This document shows, piece by piece, positions 33,850-46,210 of a stretch of DNA of 64,000 nt (positions are counted from its first letter, which is position 1; each line of letters opens with the position of its first letter). This DNA is from Adineta vaga (lineage: Eukaryota > Rotifera), in assembly GCA_021613535.1 (NCBI GenBank), contig CP075496.1, positions 3,224,001 through 3,288,000 of the forward strand, given 5' to 3'. The position numbers were made by a program, and so were the translations under genes. The notes under the pieces were generated by a model. That model saw nothing but the letters and a program-made list of their open reading frames with translations, was not told the DNA's origin and did no database searches.

Positions 33850-35213
33850 CTAAGAGAATGAGAAAAGTAGGAAGCAGTGGTTTTTATCATCTTTCATAAA
33901 CATCTTTACTTCATTTCCTACAGATGTAAAATTTGGTAAGAGATTTCGTGCATAGATTTCTAAACAATGATCACTCTCATCGTTTGGAAACTGAATTAAA
34001 TTTTGAAATAATAAATGTAATGCTGGTTTTGTTGAATGTATCAATGCAGGCACCTAAATAAATCGTTGATTCGAAAAAAAGAAAGAAAGAAAGATATTGA
34101 ATACACTGCAAATGATTTTTGTTGTATTTTTTAATGTATCAAATCGATCATCATTGTCAGTATAACCAAGTATCAATGTTTCATAAGATTTTTTATCCGT
34201 TGAGGTTAAATCAAGAACTGCTTCACCAGAACGAGTTACCTGAAAAGCAAACAATATGTGTTTACTAATATTTCGTATAGAAGAGTAAGATTTCATTATA
34301 CTTTTAACCAATACCAAGTAGTTAAATATTGACAATTCCATTTCTTAAATAAATCATTTTTAATAAAATCTTCGATTCGATCACAATTTGTCGACCAACA
34401 ACAAATTAACGATGAATGTGTTCGATCAATTAAATTTTCGACTGGTAAATTTTTTATATCATCAAAATCTGACCAATGATATGGACGTTTTCGTCGTACA
34501 CTTTTATTTAACCATGGAGGATCAACAACAATAAATGAATATTTTCTTCCATCTGAAAAAGAAAGAACAAACAAATCATGATTTAATAACTAACTCAATG
34601 CTTACCATTTACGAGTAATTTCATATTTTTCATATCCGCCCATAAAAATCGACACTTTTCTGGTAGTACAATTTGTCCTGCAATAGCAGTATCAATAATG
34701 CTTGCATGAGGTTTATCGTGCGTATAAAGAAGATTTGTTTGTATACCCAATTTTGATGCACGAAGAAAATAATCTATCATGATTATGTATAAAAACTTAT
34801 TTTCAAAAATTCATCTTTTTACCAGTTAAAAGAATTTGTTGAATAGGTGGAATTCGATCATTTTGTTGAGTAGCGATTTCAGCAAAAGGAATATCATTAA
34901 ATGAATGTTCAGTTTGAATCAATGAAGTATCATGAATGAATGATAATTTATCTTTACAAAAGTTAGCTGCTTCATTCAACTATATATATAAACATAGTAT
35001 AAAGAAGAAGAGTTCGTCGATAGTCAATTCGTTTACTTTTGAAATTAAATCATTTTGAGTATCGTCGAATGCTTCATCGTGACTTCGTTTCTAAAACAAA
35101 TGATTGAAATATTATTTTTAACGTATGGAAAGAAAAAACAAACTATTTGCTACAGGCAAAGAATCGTATGATCCCAAGGTTGAATGTGAGTATTTTATGC
35201 CAATCACGTTAGA
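33850..35213 (-). CDS. METTL4: METTL4-type MT-A70 adenine N6-methyltransferase (5' end unresolved)
   Basis: Confident exons: 35037-35090, 34823-34979, 34606-34773, 34302-34552, 34105-34239, 33850-34053. A further exon probably ends at 35154 (donor GTAGCA) and extends to about 35213, but I find no in-frame ATG, so the true start is unresolved. The MT-A70 core has VVDPPWLNKSVRRKRPYHWS (catalytic DPPW), CCWSTN, LTTWYWLKV, and the C-terminal LEIYARNLLPNFTSVGNEV block specific to METTL4 rather than METTL3/14. Human METTL4 methylates U2 snRNA (m6Am) and has been proposed as a DNA 6mA writer. First of a same-strand run with CDIPT, IARS2 and MRPL19. Confidence 0.9.
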
Positions 35214-36471
35214 ACATGTAGATGACGAAGAGATACATAAAATAAGTATCTAATTACTCGAAACGTTATGTTCTGGTGGGGAAAATATTTTCTTATCATT
35301 ATTTATCCTCCTTTTTTCTCTCACGTCAGATAATCTCATCGCCATCTGAACCGATTTGACAAGAATTATACTGAAAGCGTATAATTCCATCCGGATTTAT
35401 CCTTTTACGGCAAAGAAATAGATTCGATTGCGTGCTATAGATTGTCGTTAATGCTTAATTAGTATTTTGAAAAACAGGAAGTTCTGTGAGACTAATAGTT
35501 ATTTTTGAGAAAGTGCATAGGTTTTAGTTAATCTCTTGCTGATATAATATACTGTAGCTCAAAACTACTCCTACCGCATTTGTGTTGTTATCGTTCTTCT
35601 TCTTCTTCTTCTTCTTTTTCGCCATTTGTTCGTTATTTGTCCTCCGAAATGGTTGTTCTACATAAAACAAATCTTTCCTCCACGTCAAACTTCTTATACT
35701 ATCAGCTTCTACACTTTGTCTCCAGTTCTTGGTATGCGTATAAGTATGATTTAAAAATTTGATTTGATCAAGAATGACACATTCTTTGTCGTCGTGGCAA
35801 TGAATCATTACCAATCTAAAGAATATATGTAACGTGGCAAGTTATATTTATCTCTATGGAAGAAAAGAAAGAAAAACATGTTCATTGCTTGTAATTCATC
35901 ATGTTTTTGAAAAATGACAATCGAAGAAATAGAGAAATGAACAGAAATGAATTTTTGTTTGTTTTACAATGCAGAGAATTTCGAAGGAAAAAAAAGAGAG
36001 AGAGATTGAGAAGACACATGTTTCTGAAACACACTTCGTTGAAATATCCTCCTCCTTCGTATTTCTCTAAAACTTTTTCAGTAAGCTTGTCTTTGTTTTA
36101 CACAATACATTGACAAAACAATACATAATCTAGCAAATCGATAGAACAAAGATTAGATATTCATATGTCTCACTAGAAGATAAAGATAAAGAACTAAACA
36201 CACACACAAGGAAATTGTTTTCTCTCAATATAAGAAATCGAAATAATATATATATGTTCAAGAAGATGAAAAAAAAAGAGAATACCGCTTACCAAATAAG
36301 AGAAACAAATAAGAAAAAGTCAGAGAATTGACCTTGACAAGAATAAAGTGATACGCAGCCAGAATAAAGAGATGAAAAGAAATCAACATATACAAAAGAA
36401 AAGAAAAGAAGAAAGAAAGAAAAATGAAATAAATGGATTTGATTTAGTTCAAAAATGTTTAATTTTTTTTC
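35214..36471. other. Intergenic region
   Basis: Upstream of METTL4 and downstream of the disordered-protein gene, both minus strand. Contains a TTC repeat (about 35599-35618) and purine-rich runs (36361-36425). The METTL4 first exon may lie at its left end. No other gene seen. Confidence 0.45.
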
Positions 36472-37932
36472 TTATTTACGTGGTCGTAATTTTCGTGCGT
36501 ATTCTTCATTTGAGTCGGGTGTTGATGCTGAAGATTTTGGAGTTTTTCGAGTTCCACTTGTACGTGCTTTTTTCGTTGGAGTTTGAAGTGGTTCACTTTC
36601 AGCAGGAACAGCAGCAGCAACAGCAGCAGTACTAGTAGTTGTTGTTGATGGTGCTACTGTATTGTCTACATCCATTTGTTGTTCATCATTTGTTGTACTG
36701 GAAGCTTTTCCTTTGGGTGATACTTTTGCTTTTTTTGATGCGCTCACTGATGGTGAAGATGATGCACCACGTTTTCTTCCAGCAGCTGCTGACGTTCGGC
36801 CACCTTTACGAGGTGAGGGTGTTTCTTCTTTCGTTTTACTACCTGATGCATCATCATCATCATCACCTTTATCGGCTTCTGATGGAACTGCATCTTTCTC
36901 TGTTCGATCATTGACTTCATCTGTTGAACTACTACCTATAAATGTACCAAATAATAAGTAAACAACTTTTTTGTTGATTATGGAAATAGATTGCTTACCT
37001 GCTTGAATAGCATCTGCAGCTAATGCTGCTGCTTGCCGTTTTGTACGCTTCGGTGGAGATGAAGGTTCTGGTTGACTTGTTGTTGAAGTATCAACATCAT
37101 CTGTTTCTTTTTCTACTTCATCATTTTGCGATGATGATGTAACAGGTTTTCGACTACGTGTTGATTGACGTGTTGGAGTAGTTGATACTACTGGAGATTT
37201 GGCTTTACCACGAGGAGACTATATAATACAGAAAATAGATTTAAAAAAAAACAACAGAATATTTCCAATTACTTTGCTCTTTTTCTCTGGTGTTGTGGTC
37301 GCTTCAGCTAGAACAGTTGCTTTTGGAGCTGTAGCAGATGCAGGAACATTATCAATGGATGGTGTAATTGATTTCGAGTCTGCAGAAGAAGAAGGATTTT
37401 TTGTAGTAGTAACTGATGCCGATGATAAATCTTCTTTTCCAGCATCTACTGATGTTGATAATGCGGATTCGGGTTCAGTTGGTGCTGATGCATCACTTGG
37501 TGCTGTTGGTACAACACTATCCATTAGTTGATCAGAGTGTACTGGTAAAGGATCATTTTGACTTGATTTTTCAATCGGATCTGGTACTCCTGATTCTGAA
37601 ATAGATTCTTCTGTCGGATTGACATTATCTTTTGTTGTTGTATTGACAGCTGGAAGTGTTTCAATATCTGTTTTACCATTTTGACCATTAACAGGTCCAT
37701 TTGCTGAATTATTTGCACTCGCACTTCCACTATCTAGATTTTCATTTTTTTTATTATCATTTGAAATATCATTCTGTCCATTCTTCGTTAATTCTGGTGT
37801 TGCTAATTTCTCGCTTCCACCTAAATCATTATTCGGTTGTTGCTGTTGTTGAATTTTTGTATTTGATACTCCACTACCAAAGACAGGAATCGATGAGTTT
37901 GGATCTTGATCATCGACTGATTGCATCGACAT
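36472..37932 (-). CDS. Intrinsically disordered nuclear-type protein with basic PRGK/GRKRG motifs
   Basis: Three exons: 37273-37932, 36999-37218, 36472-36935; 447 residues. Strongly biased to Ser, Thr, Ala, Pro, Asp, Glu and Lys, with no folded domain visible. The N-terminal half is acidic/polar. The C-terminal half has several AT-hook-like or NLS-like basic patches: SPRGKAKSP, PPKRTKRQ, PRKGGRTS, AGRKRGA, SPKGKAS, TPTKKARTSGTRKTPK. The end is EEYARKLRPRK. I infer a nuclear, possibly chromatin-associated protein. Desiccation-related disordered proteins are another thought in a bdelloid, but no LEA repeat is present. An acceptor-like T-run plus AG (37963-37964 plus-strand CT) lies 30 nt before the ATG. 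Confidence 0.8.
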
Positions 37933-39956
37933 TAGAATGTATTTTAATAAAATGAAGAAAATCTAAAAAAAATACCAAAGGTCATTCAGTTTATTCAGTG
38001 ATTTTTTTATCCGAGTAAACATTGATCGAAAAGGTAAAACTAGCTCCTATCTTATCATAGACAACTTTACATTCGAAAGTAAAGAAGAAAAAAAAGGTTT
38101 GTTTTATTTTGAATCACGTTTATTATTAACCTCTGAACATCTTTCTATTCTCTCTCGCGTTCTCCCTTTCCTTTTTTTTGAACACTTGCTACTCAGTCTT
38201 TGTTCAATGTAAAGTGCATAAGTATGTTAGATCGTAAAGGAAATGTAATTAACATGGAAAAGACATGTTCTTTATTGTTTTGTTCTAGCATGTCTTTAAA
38301 ATGAAGAGATAAGGCACAATAATAATCATTTGATCCATTTTATATTAATCAATATGTTTTAAAAGAAGACAGAAAGAATAAACGAAACGATTTTCATAAC
38401 AAAAATAAAATGGCAGACCACAACTATGAATTTGATATGATTATAGAAAGAAGGGAAATAAACAACAAATAACGAAAGCGACATCATTTGATTATGCGGA
38501 AATTCTCCAATCAACTATTTTTCAATTCACTCTATTGACTTTGAAGAGACCAATGAAACCAACCAAAGCTATTTACTTTCTCTTTCTTTCTGTCTGTCTA
38601 TCAATCAATATATACATACATTCAGCGACACCATATACTTTTGACAAAGATCTCAAACAAAGCATCAGTCGAATTTGATGTGTTTGTCTTTTTAAGTCAT
38701 TTGAGACTAAATCTTCGTAGTGTTTTCTAAATTAACTACAATAAACAATGACTATCATCGATAATCTTGATATTTCGCCGATCTCATTACTTAGAGTTCA
38801 TAAAACTTATGCTCAAACGTTTTTTGCATTTTAATCAGATGTCGGAAGTTTAATCTTTCCAAGCAAAAGGCACTAAATAATGAAGGTATATTTGTGTATA
38901 AACCACTTGCTAGTTGATGGTTCTTCTTTCACTCTTGTGGATACGTCAACGACTTTGAGCAGACATCAGTTCAGGCCAGATTATTCGGATCATCAGCAGA
39001 CAAACTTCATTGATATCGAAAGAGCTGGTCTAAATGATAGAAAGATTAAAGTTAATGTAAACAGACAGCAATTTTAATATATCTAATGGAATATACGACA
39101 ATAATTAGCAGATGCTATTATTGTTTCTCTTTCTTGTCTATTTATTTATGCTTCTGTAGAAGTAATTCTCCTTTCAAACTAACGCAAATAGAGTCATCAA
39201 GGCAAGGACAGTAAAAGAAAGCTGCATTTGTCTCTTTGCTTTTTCAAAATTATCGAGAACTTTAGATTTACACAGGAACAAATTTTAAACTAGCAAAGAA
39301 GTTCGATAGATCTGCATGTGTTTTCTAACAAAATATTGAATTCTACATAATAAAACTACGATGATATTGATGTTGTTCAGACGATTGAAATAGTGAAAAC
39401 ATCATGATTTGAATATTTGCAAAAATAAAAGTTATATTCTAACATGTTACTCATAGGTAATAAACATATCACGAGGCATCTTTGTCTGGATTTTTCAAAT
39501 TACCAAGAATAAAAACATATTTTCTTGTGAAATTCTATCTTGTTTCTTATACCTTAAGAGATATCACTAATGAACCCATTAATATGTAATCGGATGTCGT
39601 TATCCACATCATTATTGATATACATATTAAAGTATTTCGAATATATTTATCTCTACTAACGATGGCTGAAGTCTAAAATTGTCACAGTAAAGAAATAAAG
39701 ATTCTATTTATATATATATATATATATATTACAATCGCTGTTAGTATTTGTCGTTTTACCTGTATCGAATAGATTACTCAAGATAAATTTGATCGGAAGA
39801 GAAAACAACTGATCATTATCAATCGCTGAATCTATCAATCATAGTTTGTTTTTCGTCGATATACTTTTTTCTCTCTCTCTCACTTTCTATCCAATGAATC
39901 ATATATAATGTTTGTCTTATTTTCTTTTTTTGTGTATGTATAAATAAAATACAGTA
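37933..39956. other. Divergent 2-kb intergenic region
   Basis: No credible coding frame (the one at 38880-39077 has no recognisable features). A (TA)n run is at 39709-39729 and a CT-rich tract at about 39867-39890, just before the coiled-coil gene. Confidence 0.5.
39709..39729. repeat. (TA)n microsatellite
   Basis: About ten TA units, self-complementary. Confidence 0.85.
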
Positions 39957-41432
39957 ATGTTTACCACAACAAATAATCCAACTGTTCAAAATCTCGATGA
40001 ATTAAATCGACAAAAACAACAAGAAGAAATGATTCGACAATATTTACAGGTGACAAATATTGATTCAATAAATTCCCCATCGACCAAACCCTCGACATCA
40101 ACAGTCGAATCAAATCCCGTATCAAATACAACAAGTAAAATAGATTCAGATATTGAAATTGAATACGATCCTTTTCATATTTAGCAATAATGCCACCATT
40201 ATCTTCATTGAATTTAAATGAGCTTCGGAAAGATCTACAAATGACTGAGCAACGTGTTGAACATTTACGCGAAGAACTAAAAGAAATTCAGAGGAAACGT
40301 CATGATTTTTCTATTCGAGCACCACCACCACCATATGTGCCACCACCACCATCAATCAAACAGACAGTTTCAGAATTTGTAAATCATAATAGAACAAAAT
40401 CACCAATTATACACGAAGTAAAATATATGAAATATTTCCTTTTTGTTTTTGATAACATTCATCTTCAAAGTTTATATCATCGTCTCAACAACAAAATTTG
40501 CGACCAATTGTTACTAATACCGTTCCATCTTCAATGCCGTTATCTAATTTCAATCCTGTCAATCATTTACCAACAATTCCAGGTGAAGTAAGCGCTGCTT
40601 TAACTTATTCGTTGCTTCTGCAAATTTATTCTTTTTCAAAAAAAAAAATGCAATTTATTCATTTTTTTCTCAATCATTTAGTTGATGTATCTAAAGATCA
40701 TCGTCATCAACAATTCTTTATGACAATGCATCAACATCGTGAACAGCTTGTCATTCATCTTGATTCATTAAAACAAGCTCTCAACTCTCTCGAACGATTA
40801 GCTACATTAGAACCAACACGCACTGAACTTCATCTAGCTAATATGAAGTAATTGACAATTCGATTTTCTCTTTTCATGATTGACTTCTTTTTTATACTTT
40901 TTCTTTTTTAGATTCGATACAATTCAACAAAAAAGTCGACAGCTTCGTGCTTTAAAATCCAATCGTTCAAGACAACAATCTCCATTTATTGAATGCCGTA
41001 TACGTCAATTAGAACATGATTTAGTTTTTATGTTAAGTGAACATCAAAAAGATGTTCAATCTAAACTTGAATTAAATGAACAAAGAAGTCTTCTTGTACT
41101 TAAGATAATGCAAGTATCAGATGAATTATCATCTATTGATCAGCAAATACAACAGTAAAATCATAGTTATTAGTTCTTTTCTTACATCAATTTATATTCT
41201 ATTTAGATTATCACATAATAATAATAGCAATAGTAGAGACATGCAACGCATAAATTTATCTTCGTCATCTGATGAAATCTATCCACAACAACAACAACAA
41301 CAACAGCAATATTCGTTACGATCTCGTAATCCAACCAACAACGTCCATGATCAATGTGTTTCATTTCGAGATCGAACAGACAATAATCCATTGTCACGAA
41401 TATCTAATATTTATTGTCATCAACCTAATTAA
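39957..41432 (+). CDS. Coiled-coil protein with proline-rich segment
   Basis: Six exons: 39957-40134, 40185-40417, 40471-40582, 40682-40847, 40912-41154, 41207-41432; 385 residues. Residues about 60-95 form a heptad helix (LNLNELRKDLQMTEQRVEHL, REELKEIQRKR), then APPPPYVPPPPS, a possible SH3/EVH1 ligand. Two longer helices follow (QFFMTMHQHREQLVIHLDSL; ECRIRQLEHDLVFMLSEHQK). The tail has a polyQ stretch and SLRSRN. It looks like a cytoskeletal or centrosomal scaffold, but I do not recognise the family. Retention of the 50-bp intron 40135-40184 would give a 75-residue product. The ATG lies two bases after an AG acceptor-like site (ATACAG, 39949-39954). The donor of exon 3 (GTGAAG) is weak; GTAAGC six bases on breaks the frame. 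Confidence 0.75.
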
Positions 41433-42367
41433 ATCGTAGTAATGGCTCTCAGACGTCTGATATGAAATCATCAACAACGTTCATTCAATTCTTTTCTTAT
41501 TTTTGTAATATTCCCATTTCTATAGAAAAGAGATTATTTTGCTTCTTTCACGTGTACTTTTGCAATTCTAATAAAATAGTGATTAATTCATGCTTATTCT
41601 CTCAAGAGATCTCTCACTACTAGTAAGGCTAAGAAACATTCTATGACAATGAATGATGACGATAGTCTACGAGTCACATAAGGAAAAAAAAGAAGATGAA
41701 GGAATAGAAAAAGAATGCGCATGCACATTTATAGATATATATATATATATATAGCTCAATTACAACACAGAAGAAAAAAGAATCTGGAAGAATAAGAAGA
41801 ACGGAAGAAAAACTGGGTCATTTGTTTTCTACTCTCAACTAAACTAGTATTTACGAAAGTAGGCAACGAGATAAGAAGAAATAGAGAAAAAAAAGAGACA
41901 CGAGACTGTTTGAGGGACATAAAAAAAAGGAAAGAGTAGCAATGTATTGTTACGTGTACAGTTCAGTAATCTCCGGTCAAATAATTAGATGAACGACGAC
42001 AACATCGATGCGGTAGGAGGTTGATAGGTGCACATACAATTTCTTTCATTCACGATTGATTTGAATCGTCAGTTTACATACATACATCAAATCAACGAAG
42101 AGACGGTTTACGCAATAAAGATTGATGTAAGTAAATCGTAGTCTTGTATCAAACTTAGATGATAACTCTCTAATCAGTAGAGATTGCTAGAAGGGAAAAA
42201 GAAATCTCAATAGTGATTTTGTTGTTTTCTTTCATCTCTGGAATTGATTATCGCAAAGAACAAATGAATAGGAGTCGGTTTATTATAAATAACCCAATTA
42301 TATAGGGATGTGATGATCATTCTCTTTCCTCCTTCTCTACTTCTTATTCATTTCTAGTTCGATTGCA
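41433..42367. other. Intergenic region
   Basis: Contains an (AT)n run at about 41733-41752 and purine-rich stretches. A strong pyrimidine tract with AG at 42356-42357 lies 10 nt before the CAP-Gly ATG. Confidence 0.5.
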
Positions 42368-42856
42368 ATGCGTAAGTCTGCGACAACAATTCTTCCACGT
42401 TCGTCATCGACTAATCTATCTTCTATTGAACAAAAAAATCATCCGTCAACAAGAATAACAACATCAACACGATTGTCACATAGTATCAGTCATTATGATT
42501 GTCGAAGAATACTATCGAATCCATCCATTCGTCCACGGATGAACTTTACTACAAGTGCAACAACAAAAGAATTATCTCGTTTTGAACCTATACTTAATCA
42601 TGATACTGATTCATTAAAAATTGGTGATCGAGTTTATGTCAATGGTCAATGGTCGGGTATTATATTGTATATTGGTGAAACAACTTTAGGTTCTGGTGAT
42701 TGGGCTGGTGTGATATTAGATGATGCAACATATGGCAAAACAAATGGTATCGTACGTGGACGATGTTATTTTCAAACAACGAATAATCGCGGCATATTTT
42801 GTCGTTTAACTAAACTTAGTCGAGAAAAAACGTTATCAAATGAACAAAATCGATGA
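42368..42856 (+). CDS. CAP-Gly domain protein
   Basis: Single exon, 162 residues. The first 75 residues are Ser/Thr/Arg-rich and basic, as in microtubule-binding linkers. The CAP-Gly domain (about 82-152) reads LKIGDRVYVNGQWSGIILYI, GETTLGSGDWAGVILDD, YGKTNGIVRGRCYF, NRGIFCRLTKL. The usual GKNDG peptide-binding motif is GKTNG here. Such domains bind EEY/F tails of tubulin, EB and CLIP proteins. Length and layout resemble a stand-alone CLIP-type or CAP-Gly-linker protein rather than a tubulin-folding cofactor. AATAAA lies near 42943; the neighbouring gene converges 154 bp away. Confidence 0.88.
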   Translation: MRKSATTILPRSSSTNLSSIEQKNHPSTRITTSTRLSHSISHYDCRRILSNPSIRPRMNFTTSATTKELSRFEPILNHDTDSLKIGDRVYVNGQWSGIILYIGETTLGSGDWAGVILDDATYGKTNGIVRGRCYFQTTNNRGIFCRLTKLSREKTLSNEQNR

Positions 42857-43010
42857 AAAAAGAATGGAAAAAACAACGCAAACAACAAGAGAAAGAAAAG
42901 CAAACAGAGCAAAAGAACATATGTGAAGATTTTCATATTAAATAAAAATGAATCTACATAAAAGAAGATATCAGTTAAATTAAGTCATTCTCGTTTTTGG
43001 TTCTTATTTT

Positions 43011-45145
43011 CTACATGATTGAACAACGTACATTATTATTATTATTATTATTGATATTATTATTTTTGTGTAATTTGCTTTTGATTTTACTTTTATGTTC
43101 ATGTTTATGATTACCAAAACGTGTAAATAAACGTGAAAAATCATTCATAATTGATGAATGATGTGTTCCATGTTTACAATCTGTAATATAATCTTTAATA
43201 ATTGTTGAATTGTGAAGATAATCTTTTTCATTTGATGATGGTAAATGAACATCAATATCAGACGCATAAATATTTTCTTTAACTAACGAACTATCATGTT
43301 GATTATCATGATAATGAAGATTTTTATGTGGTTGAAATGTTGCTGGTAAAGGATTCGTTAAACCATATTGAATCCAATTTAACATCGATATTGGACGTGT
43401 TTGTTGCGTATCATGAACGATATCATTCATGGGTTTACAGAAACTAAAACTACGAACTTGTTCATCTTTTCTATTTGGACGAAGATTCACTTCCGAAAAT
43501 GGTTTCATAGGTATGGCATATTCTGGTTTGTGTTCTGAGGATGATTTTTCATTGATAATTAATTTTGCAGATAGAATAGGACTACTTTGAGGAACGGATA
43601 CGGATAGAAGAGGATTTTCATATGTTTTTTCTTCAATTTCTTTCTGTGTTGATATCTACAATGAAGAAGAAATGTTCGACAAGAATCAAAATCAAGAACA
43701 AATGAAACTTACATCAATTGTTTGCGTTTGTGCTTTACGTAAAAGTTCATCTAAGGTTGGTAATGGTGAAATAGATAGTTTAGATTTATGGAGTAATGAC
43801 GGTTTAACATAGATTAAATCTCCATTGGGATTATGTGAACGTAATTGATGAAATTGTCGATCTAATTCTTCAGTAACAGATGATTTCTTTGGTTTCATCA
43901 ATGATGCCGATGATGATGGTGATAATGGTTTAGTCATCACTTTTTCAATAGATTGTGAACTAGTAGATGGTTTTGTAAAAATTTTTTGTAATGGTTGTAA
44001 ATCTTTTGATTTGAATGTTTTAATTAAACGTCGAATTTCTAAACGTTCAAGTGATGTAAAACTTGATTGACTTCGACTACGTGATAATGATAATGTTGAA
44101 TGATGAGTAGAATTTGAACAAAGACTATCACGACTTAAATCTCGACGAGGAGAACTGAAATAGAAACAAAGAAAGAAATATATTTCATTGAACGACATGA
44201 GAACACATACGCGATTGATGTTTGTTGAGTTGGAGTATGACGAAGTTGTCGAAAATCATCCATAGCAGCACTTAATAATGGATCATTTCGTAATGAACCA
44301 TTTAAACGTTTTTGAAATGATGAATGACTACTATTGGAACTTGAAGGTGATGGTGGTTTCTTAAAATTTTTATGCTGAGTTTCATTTATTGGTTGCGTTT
44401 TCATCAAATTCGATGCAGCTTCTTGATAGATTGGATTTGTCATGGTTGGCATTTCATCATATGTTGATATACGAACAAGACCAGATGCATAGGTTTGTAT
44501 TGGTGAAGATGATGATGTTTGTTTTTTATGAGATTTTTTCTTTTGCTTTGGTGAATATTGATGATAAGGACGAGGAGGAGGAGGAGGAGGTGGTGGAGGT
44601 GGTGGTGGTACATGAGGAAGATTCGTATGATTGAACGGTATTTCGTTTGCATAATTGTAATTTAGATGTGATGGTTGAAAATGATTGATTGCATGCCATG
44701 AATGAGCTTTGGATAGATGTGGTGAACTTTGTTGAAAGAATTGATGTAAATCAGTGACAGATTTTGTTTTCATAGGACGATATTGATAATTTGGTGTAGC
44801 ATAACGTGATGAAGGTGATGATGTATCAGGAAAACGTTGTCGATTAAAATGATTACTAGTGGATTGTTTCAAATGATTATAACGAGTATTTGTATATGAT
44901 GAAGATGTATGTAAAGGTTTTGATGGTGGATTTGGTCTTGATTGTTGATGTTGTTGAGGAAGAACAAATGGTAAAGAATAGGTGATCGAAGATAATGCTG
45001 GTGATGTTTGAAATGTTGAAGGATATTGTTGTGCAGGTGGTACGGGAAAATGAAAAGGATTGGGAGACCACGGGATAGAAAAGGGAAGACGCGGTGAGTT
45101 CATATAGAATGGGTAAGGTATAGGTTGTTGCATTGTTAAATTCAT
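43011..45145 (-). CDS. Proline/serine-rich disordered protein with C-terminal CaaX box
   Basis: Three exons: 44211-45145, 43713-44154, 43011-43655; 673 residues. The start is the first in-frame ATG (MNLTMQQPIPYPFY); the open frame upstream lacks an ATG. The N-terminal third is rich in Pro, Ser, Tyr and His, with a 12-proline run (about nt 44572-44608) of the kind bound by EVH1/profilin/SH3 domains. The middle has a helical RLEIRRLIKTFKSKDLQPLQ block and TEELDRQFHQLRSHNPNGD. The C terminus is basic (HKHEHKSKIKSKLHK), then an Asn run, ending CSIM: a farnesylation-type CaaX box with a polybasic region, predicting membrane anchoring. I do not recognise an orthologue; an actin or membrane scaffold is a reasonable guess. 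Confidence 0.8.
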
Positions 45146-46210
45146 GTTTTCTTTAATATTATATAAATAGAATTCATTTGTTGCTTGAATTGTTTGAAAT
45201 ATGAAACAATAATTGTTCCCACTATATGATGTTTTGAAGTTTAATATTCCATGCTTTACGGTCAATTTTCATCACATCATATTGTAAAAAAAAGAACGAC
45301 ACTAGTGTTTTCTCCTTTTCTTTCTTTCTCTTCTTCGTTTGCTTTCGTTTATCAATGAAGATATGGACACGGTTAAAGCTCAGCAAGTGAACAAAATATA
45401 TGAATATAGACACTTTTAAAGGTCATACTCATCGTGTTCGTATGTTCAACGAACCGAAACCGTGGCAACAGAGACAACAATAGACAAAAGAAATGAAATG
45501 AAGAAATTTATACATATAGATAAGTGATGTACCACAATGTATATTTATACATATGCATATTTTTCATATCTAACTCTTATTCTTTGTCGAAGTAGATGAG
45601 AGATAATATATGAGACAGAAAGAGAGAAAGAAAGAAATCGAAAATGAGTATGTATGTTTCTGTTCAATGTCTTCTTCAAAGATATGCACATTAACCATTG
45701 ACATTGTCATTTTTAACTCGAAAGCACTTGGTCAAAGTCATTTTGGATTAAAAATGATAAATGAATAGACAATGAAATATTCACTGATTGACGATTTACT
45801 CACACTATCGAATATTTCGAAAAGAGGAAAAGTTCGCTTTTTCGAATTTTAAATTCTATCGTATATGTATGCCTCTTTTTTTCTCTGTTCGTTCAATGAT
45901 AATCATCAACATGAATGATTAATCACATTTATTTTCAAATCTGATTATTATCAAATGTAGACTAATTACATAGGAAATTCTTGTCTGATTCAGATCGATT
46001 GGAAGAGAGTATTATCTGAATAGACATCAGTTTGAATATCTTCAAGTATAAATCTTATGAACATCAAATGATTGACAGTCATTGCAATTTCAAAGGACAA
46101 GAACCTTTTATTAATTCATTCAGATAATCTATTACAAAGAAATAAAAGCAACAATCCAAAACAAAACAAATGAGAAAATGTTCTTTGGTGTTTTTGCTTA
46201 TGATTTATGT
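45146..46210. other. Intergenic region
   Basis: Upstream of the CaaX gene and downstream of the minus-strand chitinase-like gene. AT-rich, with GAAA-type runs near 45620; no gene recognised. Confidence 0.5.

Noticed and set aside
36639-36961. Two plus-strand ORFs opposite the disordered-protein gene
   Set aside because: The minus-strand reading has consistent splice sites and protein-like basic motifs; the plus-strand frames are its shadows.
40135-40184. Read-through stop at about 40182 suggesting two separate genes at 39957 and 40190
   Set aside because: A 50-bp GT...AG intron joins the two frames exactly.
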